Assembly: GCF_001641265.1 (NCBI RefSeq)
Contig: NW_020167529.1
Location: 521,001 to 585,000, forward strand
DNA: 64,000 bases
Direction of reading: 5' to 3'
From: Pseudogymnoascus destructans
Lineage: Eukaryota; Ascomycota; Leotiomycetes; Thelebolales; Thelebolaceae
Shown here: in pieces, positions 41,522 to 51,506 of the stretch
Layout: the number at the start of each line of letters is the position of its first letter
Numbering within the stretch: the stretch's first letter is position 1
The notes under the pieces: model-generated
The model's database searches: none
Told to the model about the DNA's origin: nothing
What the model saw: the letters and a program-made list of their open reading frames with translations, nothing else
Made by a program: the position numbers and the translations under genes

Positions 41522-41757
41522 TGTAAAGCGTAAGCCTAAGGTCTCACGGGAGTCCAGGGAACCAGGTCAGGAGGCAGGAAGGTATCGTATTCTGTAAGCA
41601 CAATAGGTCTACGTAGATACATCGACTATTGACTGGAGGCCTTCTTCTGAGGCCTCCAACCCCTTTTATCTATGCACCTTGTGCCCTATTTTACCGAGCC
41701 CTATGGGCCGCTTATGAAAGGGACCTCACGTGGTGGCACGTGATGGCCTTCCTTACA
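41522..41757 (-). repeat. 3' LTR of the gypsy element
   Basis: 236 bp, matching 48730-48965 at every position checked by eye. Confidence 0.95.
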
Positions 41758-41935
41758 ATTACCTCCCCTCTTAGAGGGATTGCCCTCAATTCCAAGGTTT
41801 CGCAGCTAGGGCTTACTTGCCCTCCTGGCTTGTTTAGACTTTTTGTTTTGACCCGGGTGGTGGACTTGTTTGGGTGTGTGCTTGGTGTGCTGGTCCCGTG
41901 ACCCCCCTTGGTTGTGGGTTGCCGCGGCCACCCCT

Positions 41936-42410
41936 GTAATGGTGGGTGCACCAGATGTGAGAATCTAGCCACCCAAGGAAGGGATGAATTTACTAAGACA
42001 ACACACTGTCTTAGGAAACAGAGCCAAAGGGTTGTAGCTTAGACTATTCCACAACGCAGCAATCAGGTGTGTGATGTAGTGAAGTGGTTCAGACAAGTTG
42101 CAACAAATGTTGAGTCTGGGAACTCAGGGGTAAGTCAGAGGTTAACACCTCACTGACTTTTCAGAAACAAGGAGTAACAAGATCAATGCTTGGAAGCTTG
42201 GAAAAGACGTGGAAGTATGATAGTCAATTTACTGTATTGTCTGCTTGCCCTTTCTTAAGGAAAGGGCAATCCTATTTATGCTAAAGGAGTGTAGTTCTCT
42301 CATTTTCCAAGACTTTCCATGACTTACCAGGCTTGGTAACTGTAGTCGACGTAAGAGAATCCCATAGAACCATCTCTTAGGTTCGTAGCCTATAGGAAGT
42401 AAAAGGAGGT
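41936..42410. repeat. Dispersed repeat shared with 62033-62490
   Basis: The stretch from TGTAATGGTGGGTGCACC to TCTCTTAGGTTCGTAG is closely similar to the reverse complement of 62033-62490. It lies in the 3' region of the gypsy element. It may be an insertion or part of a longer form of the element; no clean target duplication was found. Confidence 0.7.
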
Positions 42411-42429
42411 CCAAGGTCAGAGTACCCCT

Positions 42430-42493
42430 ATAGACAAATTATGTCATAGACAAATTATGTCATAGACAAATTATGTCATAGACAAATTATGTC
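42430..42493 (+). repeat. Four perfect tandem copies of a 16-bp unit
   Basis: The unit ATAGACAAATTATGTC is repeated without change at 42430, 42446, 42462 and 42478. Further looser repeats of a GATGACATGTAATGAATCATAGA block follow at about 42527, 42632 and 42704. Confidence 0.95.
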
Positions 42494-43106
42494 ATAACTT
42501 AACCAATCTTGTGGGTAACTAAAGAGCGATGACATGTAATGAATCATAGAGGTTCGTAGGAGCTTTTAGAGCTATCGTTCATGCTCCTAGGCCTCTAGTT
42601 GGTAGAGATATGTCATGTGGTAGTATGAGTGATGTCATGTAATGAATCATAGAGGGTTGTAGAGATATGCTATGTGGTAATATCGGCCCAGTAACTAAGG
42701 AGCGATGACGTGTAATGAATCATAGATGGTTGTAGCAATCGTTGAGTAGTATTGCTCTTGTTGTTGGTGTGATAAGCCAAAATATGTATAGTGACTTGTA
42801 GGTTTGAGGAGGAGATTTCCAAGTTTGCTCTTGAGTTTGATAGCAAACCGAGTGCAACGAATGTCAGTATGACAACCCCCTTTGTTATGGGTCTCGCGCC
42901 AAACTCCTACTTCCTTCCAAACTTCCTATCGAACTTCCTGCCACCTTCATCCTCAACATCACCTTACTTCGCCTTTCGCCCTCGATCTTAGTCCCAACCT
43001 TTGGGGCCTACACAGTTGCTTGTTTCTTTAAGGTAATCACTTCCTTTCCACCTGGATTGCAGGAGCTTATCGTTACGGATAGATCTGACATCATCCAACC
43101 CTCATC

Positions 43107-43885
43107 ATGGCTCCCAAGCCGAAGGGGAAGGCTCCAGTTACTACACCTCGCAAGCGACCAGTGGCCCAGATGTCCAGCTCTCCCGAGTCGCAGGCGCCCG
43201 CCACGCCTGTTCCATCTGTTGTCACCTCCTCCACATCACGTTCTCGCACTATCCGTCCGTATCGTTCGCCTGAAGTTGAGGACGAAGCTGAGGATCTCGA
43301 AGGCTCCGTCGTTCCTGAGTCTGAGGCTCCAAAGGATGAGCGCACCGTGCTTGGGTGGAAGGTCGCTGCCCGCTGTGAGGTTCCTGATTCTGCAGGACGC
43401 CTTCGCGCTGGCTCCTGCCCGTGCTGCATGAAGTGTGCGCACACGTATTACAACTTCCCAGGCCAGATGTGCTGGGTCCCTTCCGGCATGGCCAAGTGTG
43501 CAGACTGCCTTCGGGGCAACCACGCGTGCGTTCCAGTAAGGGACTCCCTCCTCATTGTTTGTTTGTACTAATGGTTGGGTAGGCTGCTGCCCAGCTTGGC
43601 GCCGAGTTGGAGGCCCTCCAGCTTGCGGCCGACGCTCTCCTGAACTGTTGGGCCGACGACGAAGATGCTGGCCTTGCTGCTGATTCTGAGGCTACTGTCC
43701 AGGCCATCAGCGCCCTTCACGCTGCCCAGCGCGTATACAGCAATGCCACCAAGGCCAATACCATTACGTTGTCCCATCCTTGCTTCCTTGTGCTTGCTTC
43801 CTGTGATATGCCTCGATTAACGATAGCCCTACATCATGTTTTGGCACCCATTGGTCGTCTGCGGCTGTATAACCAGCCCATCTAA
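43107..43885 (+). CDS. Extra antisense Cys-rich protein gene inside the gypsy element
   Basis: Two exons, 43107-43535 and 43583-43885, are joined at a phase-0 GTAAGG...GGTAG intron, giving 243 residues. It lies between pol and the 3' LTR, on the strand opposite to gag-pol, and its 3' end overlaps the end of pol by about 120 bp. The N-terminal half is basic and Ser/Pro-rich with an acidic block. A cysteine cluster follows (CPCCMKCAHTYYNF, then C...CADCLRGNHAC), likely zinc-binding. The second exon is Ala-rich and helical. I do not recognise a named family. It could be a regulatory or accessory protein of the element. The last part of exon 2, where it overlaps pol, is less certain. Confidence 0.7.
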
Positions 43886-46800
43886 TAAGGTACTCCTCTC
43901 TCTGGCCCCTGCCTCGTTTGATTATCCTGTGGTCTAGGACCGCTTCTACTTGGTATTCTTCCTCACCGTCCACAATTTCTTGGCTAGGTGGAGGGTTGGG
44001 TTCCTCTGTGTTTTTCCAATACCTTTCTAGTAAGGACACGTGGAACATGTTGTGGGTCGCCTTATACCTTGGCGGTAGCTTCAACTGGTAAGCCTGCTTA
44101 CCGATGCGCTGGGTGATCTCATACGGGCCAAGCCAGCGGTGCCCAAGCTTCCTACTTGGCTGGGTGGTTCTGATATTCTTGGCCGAAAGCCATACTTTCT
44201 CTCCTACCACGTACTGCATTGGCTTGTGCAGCTTGTTGTAGCCTCGTATTTGGGCTTCCTTCGTCTGTTTCCACGCCTCTTCGAGCTCCTGTCGCAATTC
44301 TAGGATCAGGTTGATGCGATCTTTCGCGACTGGCACTTCCCTTCTGGTGGGGTCGTCCTCGATCCCTTGTCTTAGGTCTATATTGATGCCGTATCGGGCC
44401 TGGTTTGGCGACATCTGGATGGAATCGTGGAAGGCGTTATTGTAGGTCAATTCCGCGAAGTGGAGGAGTTCCACCCAGTTGTCTTGGTGTTGATTACAGT
44501 GAATCCGCAAGTAGGCTTCGATATTCTGATTCTGCCTCTCGGTCTGGCCGTCGGATTGAGGGTGGAAAGCGGTCGATAGGTTACGCCTTACTTTGAGGTG
44601 AAAACAGAACGCTGACCAGAAGTGACAGGTGAACACACTCCCTCGATCCGTGATTATTTCGGCTGGGATTCCAAAGTCCTTTACCCAGAACGCAAGGAAG
44701 AGGCGCGACAGCTCTGGGGCCGTGATGGTTTTCCTACAGGGTATGGAGTCTGAAGCCTTGCCTTGATCCGCCCCTATGCTTGGGGGCAGATCCGTGATAA
44801 AGTCCATACTTATGGATTCAAATGGTTTCGAGGGCATTCTTAAGGCCTGCATTTCACCATATGGCCTATGCTGCACGGGCTTGATGCGCTGGCATCTATC
44901 GCAGCCCCGTACGTACTCCCTGGTTTCCTCGCTGAGGCCAGGCCAGTAGTATTTGCGTTGGATCAACTCTTGGGTTTTCTTATATCCAAAATGCCCGGCT
45001 AGTGGGTCGTCATGGCAAATCTTGAAAATTTCCATCCGCACTGCCTGGTTGGGAGGTACATATACCGCTCCCTTGAAGCGTAGGATGCCTGCATCGTCTA
45101 CTCTCCAATCTGAAGAGCCCTTTGCTCGCGCCAACCCAATATCCTTGGCCCTTTTAACAGCTAACTCGTCAGTCGCCTGGAGGGTTTTGATCAAGTCTAT
45201 TAGGGGTTCAGACGCAGCACTATAGGCGCTCTCTCCCTTGGCTACAGCAGCTACTGCAACCCGAGGGACAACGAGACCTGGACTCTTGGTGTCCTTACTA
45301 TGGTCATCGCCCAGTCTTACGCTGCTAGCGTTTGCCTTCCTACGCTGTAGGTTAGGTTCTCCTATCTGAAAGCCTTCTTGGCTTGTTATCGTCCGACTTA
45401 TCTGCGGGATACCTCCTGCCTGCATGGCTTCTCGGAGCTTGTTCTTAAGGGTCGGTAGCATCACATTCTGGCTACCCTTTTCACCCTCATAGTCTGGTCT
45501 CCTAGATGGACCGTCTGCTGGGTTTGTTTTTCCCGCTCGATAGGAGATGTGGAAATCATAGGCTGATAATGCCTGCACCCACCGCGATTGCCTCCTTGTG
45601 AGGGCGGTGGTTTCCATAAAATACTTCAGATTGTTGTGATCTGTTAGGACCTCAATTGGGTACTGGCTTCCTTCGAGGTAGTGTCTCCACTGCTCGAAGG
45701 ACTTCACGATCACCAGGAGTTCCTGGTCGTGGACTTCATAGTTCAGCTCTGCTGGATCTAGCTTTTTGCTGAAAAAGGCAACTGGGTGCCATTCGCCCTT
45801 CTCTTCTGGCTTAGTTCCTTCCACTAATTGAGACAGGTTCGCAGTGAGCGCAAAGCCTGACGAGTCCGTCTCGAGCCTGATTCTACGGCATGGGTCGAAA
45901 TGGACCAGTGTGGGGGCTGTAGTGAAGGCCTTCTTCAACTGGCCGAAGGCGCTTTGCTGTTCCTCCCCCCACACGAACGGGCCTGTCTGCTTGCCTGCCT
46001 TTGCCCCTTTCATAAGGCCTGTCATTGGGGCCACCACGGAGGAGTATTGCTTTACAAAGCGCCGGTAAAAGTTGGCAAAGCCGAGGAACACCTGGACCTC
46101 TCGATGGGTCCTAGGTATTGGCCAATCGGCGATTGCAGCAACCCGGTCGCTTTCCATAGCCACCCCTTCCGTTGTGACAATATACCCAAGGAAGCTTACC
46201 TTCTTGGCATTGAACTCGCACTTTGAGAGCTTCACGTATAGGTTCGCCTCGCGTAGGCGTCCTAGGACCTCTCGTACGTGGTCAGCGTGTTCCTCCTCCT
46301 TCTGGGAGTAGATGAGGATATCATCAAGGTATACGACACATATGGTGTCAACCAACCCTTGTAGGGTCTCATTCATGTACGCTTGGAACGTTGCAGGTGC
46401 GTTAGCCAATCCAAAAGGCATCACCCTGTACTCGAAGTGTCCGTATCGAGTACGGAACGCTGTCTTCCACTCGTCGCCTGGGCGAATACGGATGCGGTGG
46501 TAGGCGTTCCTAATATCAAGCTTTGTGAAGCACCTCGACCCTTGGAGCCGATCCAAGGTCTCCGTGATCAGTGGCAGCGGGTGTCGATTCTTCACGGTAA
46601 TCTTATTCAAGCCTCTGTAGTCTATGCAGAGGCGTAGGCTTCCGTCCTTCTTCTGAACGAATAGGATGGGTGCGCCTGCAGGGCTTACACTCCTTCGGAT
46701 CCAACCCTTCTTCTCGCTCTCGTCGAGGTATTTACGGAGCGTGGCCAGCTCCGTTTCCGATAGGTTATATACTGGCCCATACGGTGGTTCCTGGGGCCCA

Positions 46801-47348
46801 GTATCGATGGCATGGGTTTTCCTTCCCAGCTCTGGCAGTTCTTCTGCCTTTTCCTCCGAGAAGACGTCGATATAGTCCTCGTATTCCTTCGGGCATTGGG
46901 TAGGCGCGCTATCATCTGTGTTTAAGGCCAAGACGAAGGCAGTATCACCTTCCTCCCATTCTTCAATATCCGCCACCTCGGCTCTCGCAATATCGAAGGG
47001 CTGGCGCCAGGTCTGTTTGCGCCAGTCGATCTGGGGGTTGACCTGCGTCATCCAATCCATCCCAAGGATGACGTCTACTCCTGGGGTGTCCATGGAAAGG
47101 AGGGTCTGGGAGACCACGCATTCCCTTTGAAAGTGGTCCCTAGCTCGGACCTGGGTGGTGGCCGCTCCATATATCACAACCTCTTTTCCATCGACTGCCC
47201 TTGCCCGTGGCGGTGCCCTATCCCGGCACTCCAAACCCTTCTCTTTGGCAAACAGAGGGTGGATGGTGGACGCGTCAGATCCTGAGTCGAGGAGGGCTCT
47301 TGCCTTGTGCCATCCGGGCCCTACCTGCACCTCTACCTCGATCTCCAT
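43764..47348 (-). CDS. Gypsy Pol polyprotein (PR-RT-RNaseH-IN-chromodomain)
   Basis: A 1,194-codon frame. Order: aspartic protease (ALLDSGSDASTIHP, about residue 19), reverse transcriptase (LCIDYRGLNKI, VVYLDDILIYS), RNase H (IRLETDSSGFAL in place of the DAS motif), integrase zinc region (HDDPLAGHFGYKK...CDRCQRIK), integrase core (ISMDFITDLP, IITDRGSVF, QNIEAYLR) and a C-terminal chromodomain (YLIRWAGYTAADDQWV). The core is shorter than usual between SIGAD and IPCRKTI; roughly 15-20 residues seem missing in frame, including the segment where family members have a VVVDRYTK-like strand. The ATG given is just the first Met; the frame continues upstream in phase with gag after a TGA. The in-frame deletion could impair integration. 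Confidence 0.95.
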   Translation of the reverse strand: MEIEVEVQVGPGWHKARALLDSGSDASTIHPLFAKEKGLECRDRAPPRARAVDGKEVVIYGAATTQVRARDHFQRECVVSQTLLSMDTPGVDVILGMDWMTQVNPQIDWRKQTWRQPFDIARAEVADIEEWEEGDTAFVLALNTDDSAPTQCPKEYEDYIDVFSEEKAEELPELGRKTHAIDTGPQEPPYGPVYNLSETELATLRKYLDESEKKGWIRRSVSPAGAPILFVQKKDGSLRLCIDYRGLNKITVKNRHPLPLITETLDRLQGSRCFTKLDIRNAYHRIRIRPGDEWKTAFRTRYGHFEYRVMPFGLANAPATFQAYMNETLQGLVDTICVVYLDDILIYSQKEEEHADHVREVLGRLREANLYVKLSKCEFNAKKVSFLGYIVTTEGVAMESDRVAAIADWPIPRTHREVQVFLGFANFYRRFVKQYSSVVAPMTGLMKGAKAGKQTGPFVWGEEQQSAFGQLKKAFTTAPTLVHFDPCRRIRLETDSSGFALTANLSQLVEGTKPEEKGEWHPVAFFSKKLDPAELNYEVHDQELLVIVKSFEQWRHYLEGSQYPIEVLTDHNNLKYFMETTALTRRQSRWVQALSAYDFHISYRAGKTNPADGPSRRPDYEGEKGSQNVMLPTLKNKLREAMQAGGIPQISRTITSQEGFQIGEPNLQRRKANASSVRLGDDHSKDTKSPGLVVPRVAVAAVAKGESAYSAASEPLIDLIKTLQATDELAVKRAKDIGLARAKGSSDWRVDDAGILRFKGAVYVPPNQAVRMEIFKICHDDPLAGHFGYKKTQELIQRKYYWPGLSEETREYVRGCDRCQRIKPVQHRPYGEMQALRMPSKPFESISMDFITDLPPSIGADQGKASDSIPCRKTITAPELSRLFLAFWVKDFGIPAEIITDRGSVFTCHFWSAFCFHLKVRRNLSTAFHPQSDGQTERQNQNIEAYLRIHCNQHQDNWVELLHFAELTYNNAFHDSIQMSPNQARYGINIDLRQGIEDDPTRREVPVAKDRINLILELRQELEEAWKQTKEAQIRGYNKLHKPMQYVVGEKVWLSAKNIRTTQPSRKLGHRWLGPYEITQRIGKQAYQLKLPPRYKATHNMFHVSLLERYWKNTEEPNPPPSQEIVDGEEEYQVEAVLDHRIIKRGRGQREEYLIRWAGYTAADDQWVPKHDVGLSLIEAYHRKQAQGSKDGTT

Positions 47349-47387
47349 TCGACGCTGCGCCGTAGGCTTCTGGGATTCTGCTGGGAG

Positions 47388-48689
47388 TCACTCCCTCTTG
47401 GGGGTGTAGGCGTCCAATTTCCTCACCCCTGGGCCTGTGTGTTGGCGTGGGCCTCGACATTCCTTCGCGAGGTGGCCCGCCTTGCCACAGTTATAACAAT
47501 TGATTCCGCTAGGGATTGGCCTAGCGTCCCTACTGTGGGTAGGGGCCTGTCCTCTCGCCGGCCGCTGGTCTTGTGGGCGGTGTCTATTCCAGAAGGGTGT
47601 TCTTTCTCCTTGGGCCGAGGGCTGGGGAGCCCTGTGGCTGCCAGAGTTGCCCTTTAGGAATGGAAAGCTGCCCTGGGAGGTATTCCTTCCTTCCCTTGAG
47701 TTGGACTTGTCAACAGTAGGAGTTCTCTCTGTTACCCACTGGTTTGTCATTTCTAACATCGCCAGGATATTAACGATAGCGTCCCTGTGGGTAGAGGAAC
47801 GCTCTGCGTACCCTCCTTCAAGGAGCCGCTGCCTCATCTCTGGGTGAATCTTCGTCAGAAGGTGGACAGTCTTCTGCGATTCAGTATACGGTTCCATCTC
47901 GCGTTTGAGGTCCTCAAGGTAGGCCACGAACTTGCGGATGCTCTGCCCTTTCCGTTGTAGGGCGACGTTATACTTCAAGGCCGCGATGCGTTGTCGGTTG
48001 GCTGGGTCGACATGGAGGTCCCGAAGAAACTCTTCGAACCCAGCGATATCCAAGGGATCTATGTATCCTTCTCCTTGGGTTGCGCACCGGTTATCCCATT
48101 CCTTCATAGGGTGTCCTTCCAAGTATTGGGCAGCGAAGGCCACCTTAGATTGCTCAGTTGGAAAAACCCTTGGTTGGTATCGGAAGATAGCGCGGATCGA
48201 GGCCATGAACTCGTTGAGCTCTCGGATGGATTCGCCCTTATATACCTTAGGTTCCTTGACCCTTCCTATTGGCCTCTGGGCTGGTGTGACCTCCATTGAT
48301 ACGGTAGAGGCAGTCTCTGCCTCCTCCTCTTGTTGGGGTCCTTCCCACTCGTCCTCAATATCTTGGTGTCGCCTTTTCCGACGGTTCTCTTCCTGAATCC
48401 GGGCTTGCTTCTTCGCGAAGTCCCGTACCGCCTCAGGGTAGGCGTTGTAGTCGTCGCCGTGCGTTCTTCGGAAAAGCTCTAGGGCTTCCTCCATCGTGTT
48501 GATGTAGGCCCTCTCTTCGTCCATCCGCTTCTGAAGGTCTGCCAGCTTCGAGGCCATGCTCTCGTCCTGGCCTGCCGTCCAATGGCTAGCTTCTACGGAT
48601 GTAGTTCTTGGAGCTGGCTCAGTGGCGTCAGTTGCTGGCGTTGCTCCTCCAGAAGTCGCACGCGTAATCCTTCTTTCCATACTCGCCAT
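47388..48689 (-). CDS. Gypsy Gag protein with CCHC zinc knuckle
   Basis: 433 residues starting MASMERRITRA. The middle has the retrotransposon capsid-type helices (PMKEWDNRCATQGEGY, LERRYKNVA-like positions) and the C-terminal nucleocapsid knuckle is CYNCGKAGHLAKEC. The frame ends with TGA at 47388-47390. Thirteen codons later, in the same frame, the pol Met occurs with no other stop, so Gag-Pol could be made by readthrough of a UGA followed by C. Otherwise the TGA is a recent nonsense change in an original single Gag-Pol frame. Confidence 0.93.
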   Translation of the reverse strand: MASMERRITRATSGGATPATDATEPAPRTTSVEASHWTAGQDESMASKLADLQKRMDEERAYINTMEEALELFRRTHGDDYNAYPEAVRDFAKKQARIQEENRRKRRHQDIEDEWEGPQQEEEAETASTVSMEVTPAQRPIGRVKEPKVYKGESIRELNEFMASIRAIFRYQPRVFPTEQSKVAFAAQYLEGHPMKEWDNRCATQGEGYIDPLDIAGFEEFLRDLHVDPANRQRIAALKYNVALQRKGQSIRKFVAYLEDLKREMEPYTESQKTVHLLTKIHPEMRQRLLEGGYAERSSTHRDAIVNILAMLEMTNQWVTERTPTVDKSNSREGRNTSQGSFPFLKGNSGSHRAPQPSAQGERTPFWNRHRPQDQRPARGQAPTHSRDARPIPSGINCYNCGKAGHLAKECRGPRQHTGPGVRKLDAYTPKRE

Positions 48690-48729
48690 CCTGACCCAGT
48701 AGGCTGGATATGGGTGCAGTCAATAGAAT

Positions 48730-48965
48730 TGTAAAGCGTAAGCCTAAGGTCTCACGGGAGTCCAGGGAACCAGGTCAGGAGGCAGGAAGGTATCGTATTC
48801 TGTAAGCACAATAGGTCTACGTAGATACATCGACTATTGACTGGAGGCCTTCTTCTGAGGCCTCCAACCCCTTTTATCTATGCACCTTGTGCCCTATTTT
48901 ACCGAGCCCTATGGGCCGCTTATGAAAGGGACCTCACGTGGTGGCACGTGATGGCCTTCCTTACA
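48730..48965 (-). repeat. 5' LTR of the gypsy element
   Basis: 236 bp, start and end as in the 3' LTR; transcription should run toward lower coordinates. Confidence 0.95.
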
Positions 48966-48970
48966 GGAAC

Positions 48971-50213
48971 AGCTCGACGTTATATATTGAATTTCTCTAA
49001 ATAAGGTTGAAAATACTTTTTGCTGTGCCACGCTGAATAACTCAGACCAAACGGCCCCAGAAGGCTGGGTGAGTCACTCGGTTTAGGACATTGGTGTTGG
49101 AACTTGATGTATTGGCTGAGAAATCTCAACTTCTTTCCAACAACTTGGCTGATCAAGGAGTGTGTGCAGCGCCATTTACCAGCCGCGCGCTAATAAAACA
49201 ATACTAACTTCTGGTCCAAATGGCCGCTGTCTTATCTCAAGTCGGCGGTTAGGAGTAACTCGAAGGTGTCAAAGTCACGTAGTATGGTGTAAGCCGATGA
49301 ACTTCGTCTATAGTTAGCCCAGCTACCAGCTAGATGCTAAATGGGCTAACTATAGACGAAGTTCATCGGCTCTCTTTTGCTCTGAGTGTAAGTGTGGGTT
49401 TTGAGAGCGCTATTGTGTGATTGGCTGCAGGTGGAATATAACCAACTACGGCTACTCCTGCCGCTGTCACAGCCGGCGCTAAGAGCACTTCCTCTCTGTG
49501 TCGTGCGCTCCTCTTGTCCCCCTCCCTGCTATCGGAGCGAAGGCACCGTACTTGAACTCCACAGACCAAACCCCAATGCTTGTCAGTATTCGTTCAGTCC
49601 CTTCCAACCTTCAATATGCGACAGATCTCAACGTCACTAGCCAAGGTGCTTAGACCTGCCCCAATTAGCTGAATCAGCTCACCCACAGGTTTGCGCATCT
49701 CATGCAAAGACGTCACAGCCATCTCTGCGGCAAGCCGTGTAACCAACATAGGGGCCGCGTATTTATAATTATGGCACACAGCGGCAATGCCGTGCAGACA
49801 ACATTTCCAGATGTCATATTTTGTCGACAAAATCAAGCGTCATTTGACCCCGTTCTCATGGGACTGCTGGCCCAGAAGGTTTGATCCTCCAATTATGTAA
49901 GTGCATCAACCTGATCAAATAGGATTACCGAGGATTAACCGTGTATATGTCGCTGGTGTAGTACCTGTTGTGGGTTACAAATATCTACGACTAAGTCACA
50001 TGACCAAGAATCATATGACGTGAATCAACCATGGCCTCAAATCACTCGTGCGGGATGTAGGTGCTGTGCTTGAAACCGACTTACAGACGGAATAAAATTG
50101 ATCCGCTCCACAAGTTGCTAGATCTTTCCCGGGCCCCATGTGACCGTCGTATCTGCAGTGTATCATAGGGCTTTGTCAGGGTGCCGCAGCAGGAAACAAT
50201 ACGCCTCAAAATA
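48971..50213. other. Intergenic region with a hairpin and a possible coding remnant
   Basis: A perfect inverted repeat lies at 49292-49371 (listed separately). A minus-strand reading at 49594-49836 (contains LVTRLAAEMAVTSLHEMRK) looks protein-like, and its DNA around 49680-49725 resembles 22600-22650 and 39310-39350. This is probably another broken copy of a repetitive gene family. No intact gene is seen. Confidence 0.4.
49292..49371. repeat. Perfect 30-bp inverted repeat with 20-bp loop
   Basis: Arms 49292-49321 and 49342-49371 are exact reverse complements (left arm begins AGCCGATGAACTTCG). The transcript would form a strong hairpin. Confidence 0.97.
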
Positions 50214-50930
50214 CTAATGTCCAAATCCATGCCTCTTCTGTGCATTTGCCTGTTCCTCTTTTCCTAGCCTAATTGCACTATTGAACGCCTTGATCATTCC
50301 ATCGTACATTATATCATTGTCGCGGAAAGTTCCTGTAAAGATTGCCCCGTTTCTGATTGGAAAGAGGACATTTCGGAGCTCGCGAGCCAATTGTTTGAGG
50401 AGCTTGAACTTTGGGGCAAATTCCGCGATAATGCCCCCAAACCCGTTCTTATCCATATGACCAAGTTTCGTGTCGGCAATCTCTGCATATGTCCCTGTAT
50501 ACCATCGCCGCAGTCTACTTGTTGCCAAAGGCCTTGTCCTCTGCCTGGCCTGCCCATCATCCATGCAACATGACTCCAAACGAATACACATCCATATAAG
50601 GACACAGAAAAAAGACTCGAGATCGTGCCGATAAGTGTGGCCCTTGCCCTGCAGCACCTCGATCGCCATAAACTGCATAGTGCCCGTGCGATGGCTAGCT
50701 CCACTCGGCACACTGTCCAACTCCTTCGCAGATTTAGTGATAATGATATTATTCTCGGAAATATCCCGACGAAGAATCTTCCCATCCTCGAGAAGCGACT
50801 TGTGAACTCTGACAGCATCACGTAGCGCCTCCAGAAGCTCCCTCGTTGACCTATATGCGTGGAGTGGCCGCCCAGCGGGGGAAACAACTAAGCAATTCTG
50901 CACCTCAGCAGCGAGTTTATTCTTTTCCAC
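50214..50930 (-). pseudogene. FunK1-type kinase, degenerate
   Basis: The 238-codon frame has LIVSP-like VVSPAGRPLHAYRSTRELLEAL, a catalytic loop DGKILRRDISENNIII (HRD changed to RRD) and TMQFMAIEVLQGKGHTYRHDLESFF, all typical of the fungal FunK1 kinase family. The segment that normally holds the metal-binding Asp (an LIDLDLA-like strand) is absent between ENNIII and the TGTMQF block. No proper N-terminal half is present. A minus-strand exon-like reading at 51180-51258 (MATTNELQIIRSNPVNDWLV, ending at a GTAAGG donor) might be its original first exon. Likely inactive. Confidence 0.75.
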
Positions 50931-51506
50931 CGTCGCCTATCCTGCCATACTTGAGTGTAGATCGAACATCCAGTGTGAATCTTTCAACCTTACCATACTT
51001 ACCAAATCATTGTCTCTTTCGACAAGCTCCACGGCAGAGTCCGTTGATCGAGGGGGGAACGACGCGAGCTGCTGGTTGCCTCTGCAAAGCTAAAATAAGG
51101 TCGAATACCAAGGTTTTGGCAACTATATACATTAGCAGAGTATATAGCCTCGCAAATGGGACCTTACCTGTCGTGGCAGCTGTTGAAAAGACAGCTTGCA
51201 CTAGCCAGTCATTGACTGGGTTGCTTCTAATGATTTGTAGCTCATTGGTAGTAGCCATGAAGGACGTTTTAATGGAGATATACCGATGGCGATTCAACAG
51301 GTAACCATTAGGTATTTGCAGAGTCTACGCTCTAGCATCCTGTCATGCCGAGAGTTATCCTACAATCAGTCAACGCTCCCAAGTAACCAAATGAAGCGTG
51401 TTACACCTGCCGAACCATTAATAGCCATCACAACACTGCTGGAAACAATTGGTATCAAATTGACTATCCCTGGTATCATTGAATCGCATAATGCACCTTT
51501 ATGCCC
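50931..51506. other. Intergenic, with possible FunK1 first-exon remnant
   Basis: Only the exon-like reading at about 51180-51258 on the minus strand is worth noting; the rest has no supported gene. Confidence 0.35.

Larger units (their letters stand above)
41517..48970 (-). mobile_element. Complete Ty3/gypsy chromovirus (41522-48965) with 5-bp target duplication
   Basis: Two 236-bp LTRs, 41522-41757 and 48730-48965, look identical by eye and have TG...CA ends (starting TGTAAAGCG as written). GGAAC duplications flank them at 41517-41521 and 48966-48970. The coding strand is minus: gag 47388-48689, then pol 43764-47348. A purine tract (AAGAGGGGAGGTAAT on the minus strand) sits at the inner side of the 3' LTR (41758-41772). 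A 2-kb 3' region holds a repeat, a 16-bp satellite and an extra plus-strand gene. Identical LTRs mean recent insertion. This is a fungal retroelement. Confidence 0.95.

Noticed and set aside
42430..42493. CRISPR-like array
   Set aside because: The 16-bp units are directly adjacent without spacers, in a eukaryotic genome; it is a microsatellite-type repeat.
43091..43523. Minus-strand frames opposite the Cys-rich gene
   Set aside because: No motif, and the plus-strand reading has a start, intron and Cys cluster.
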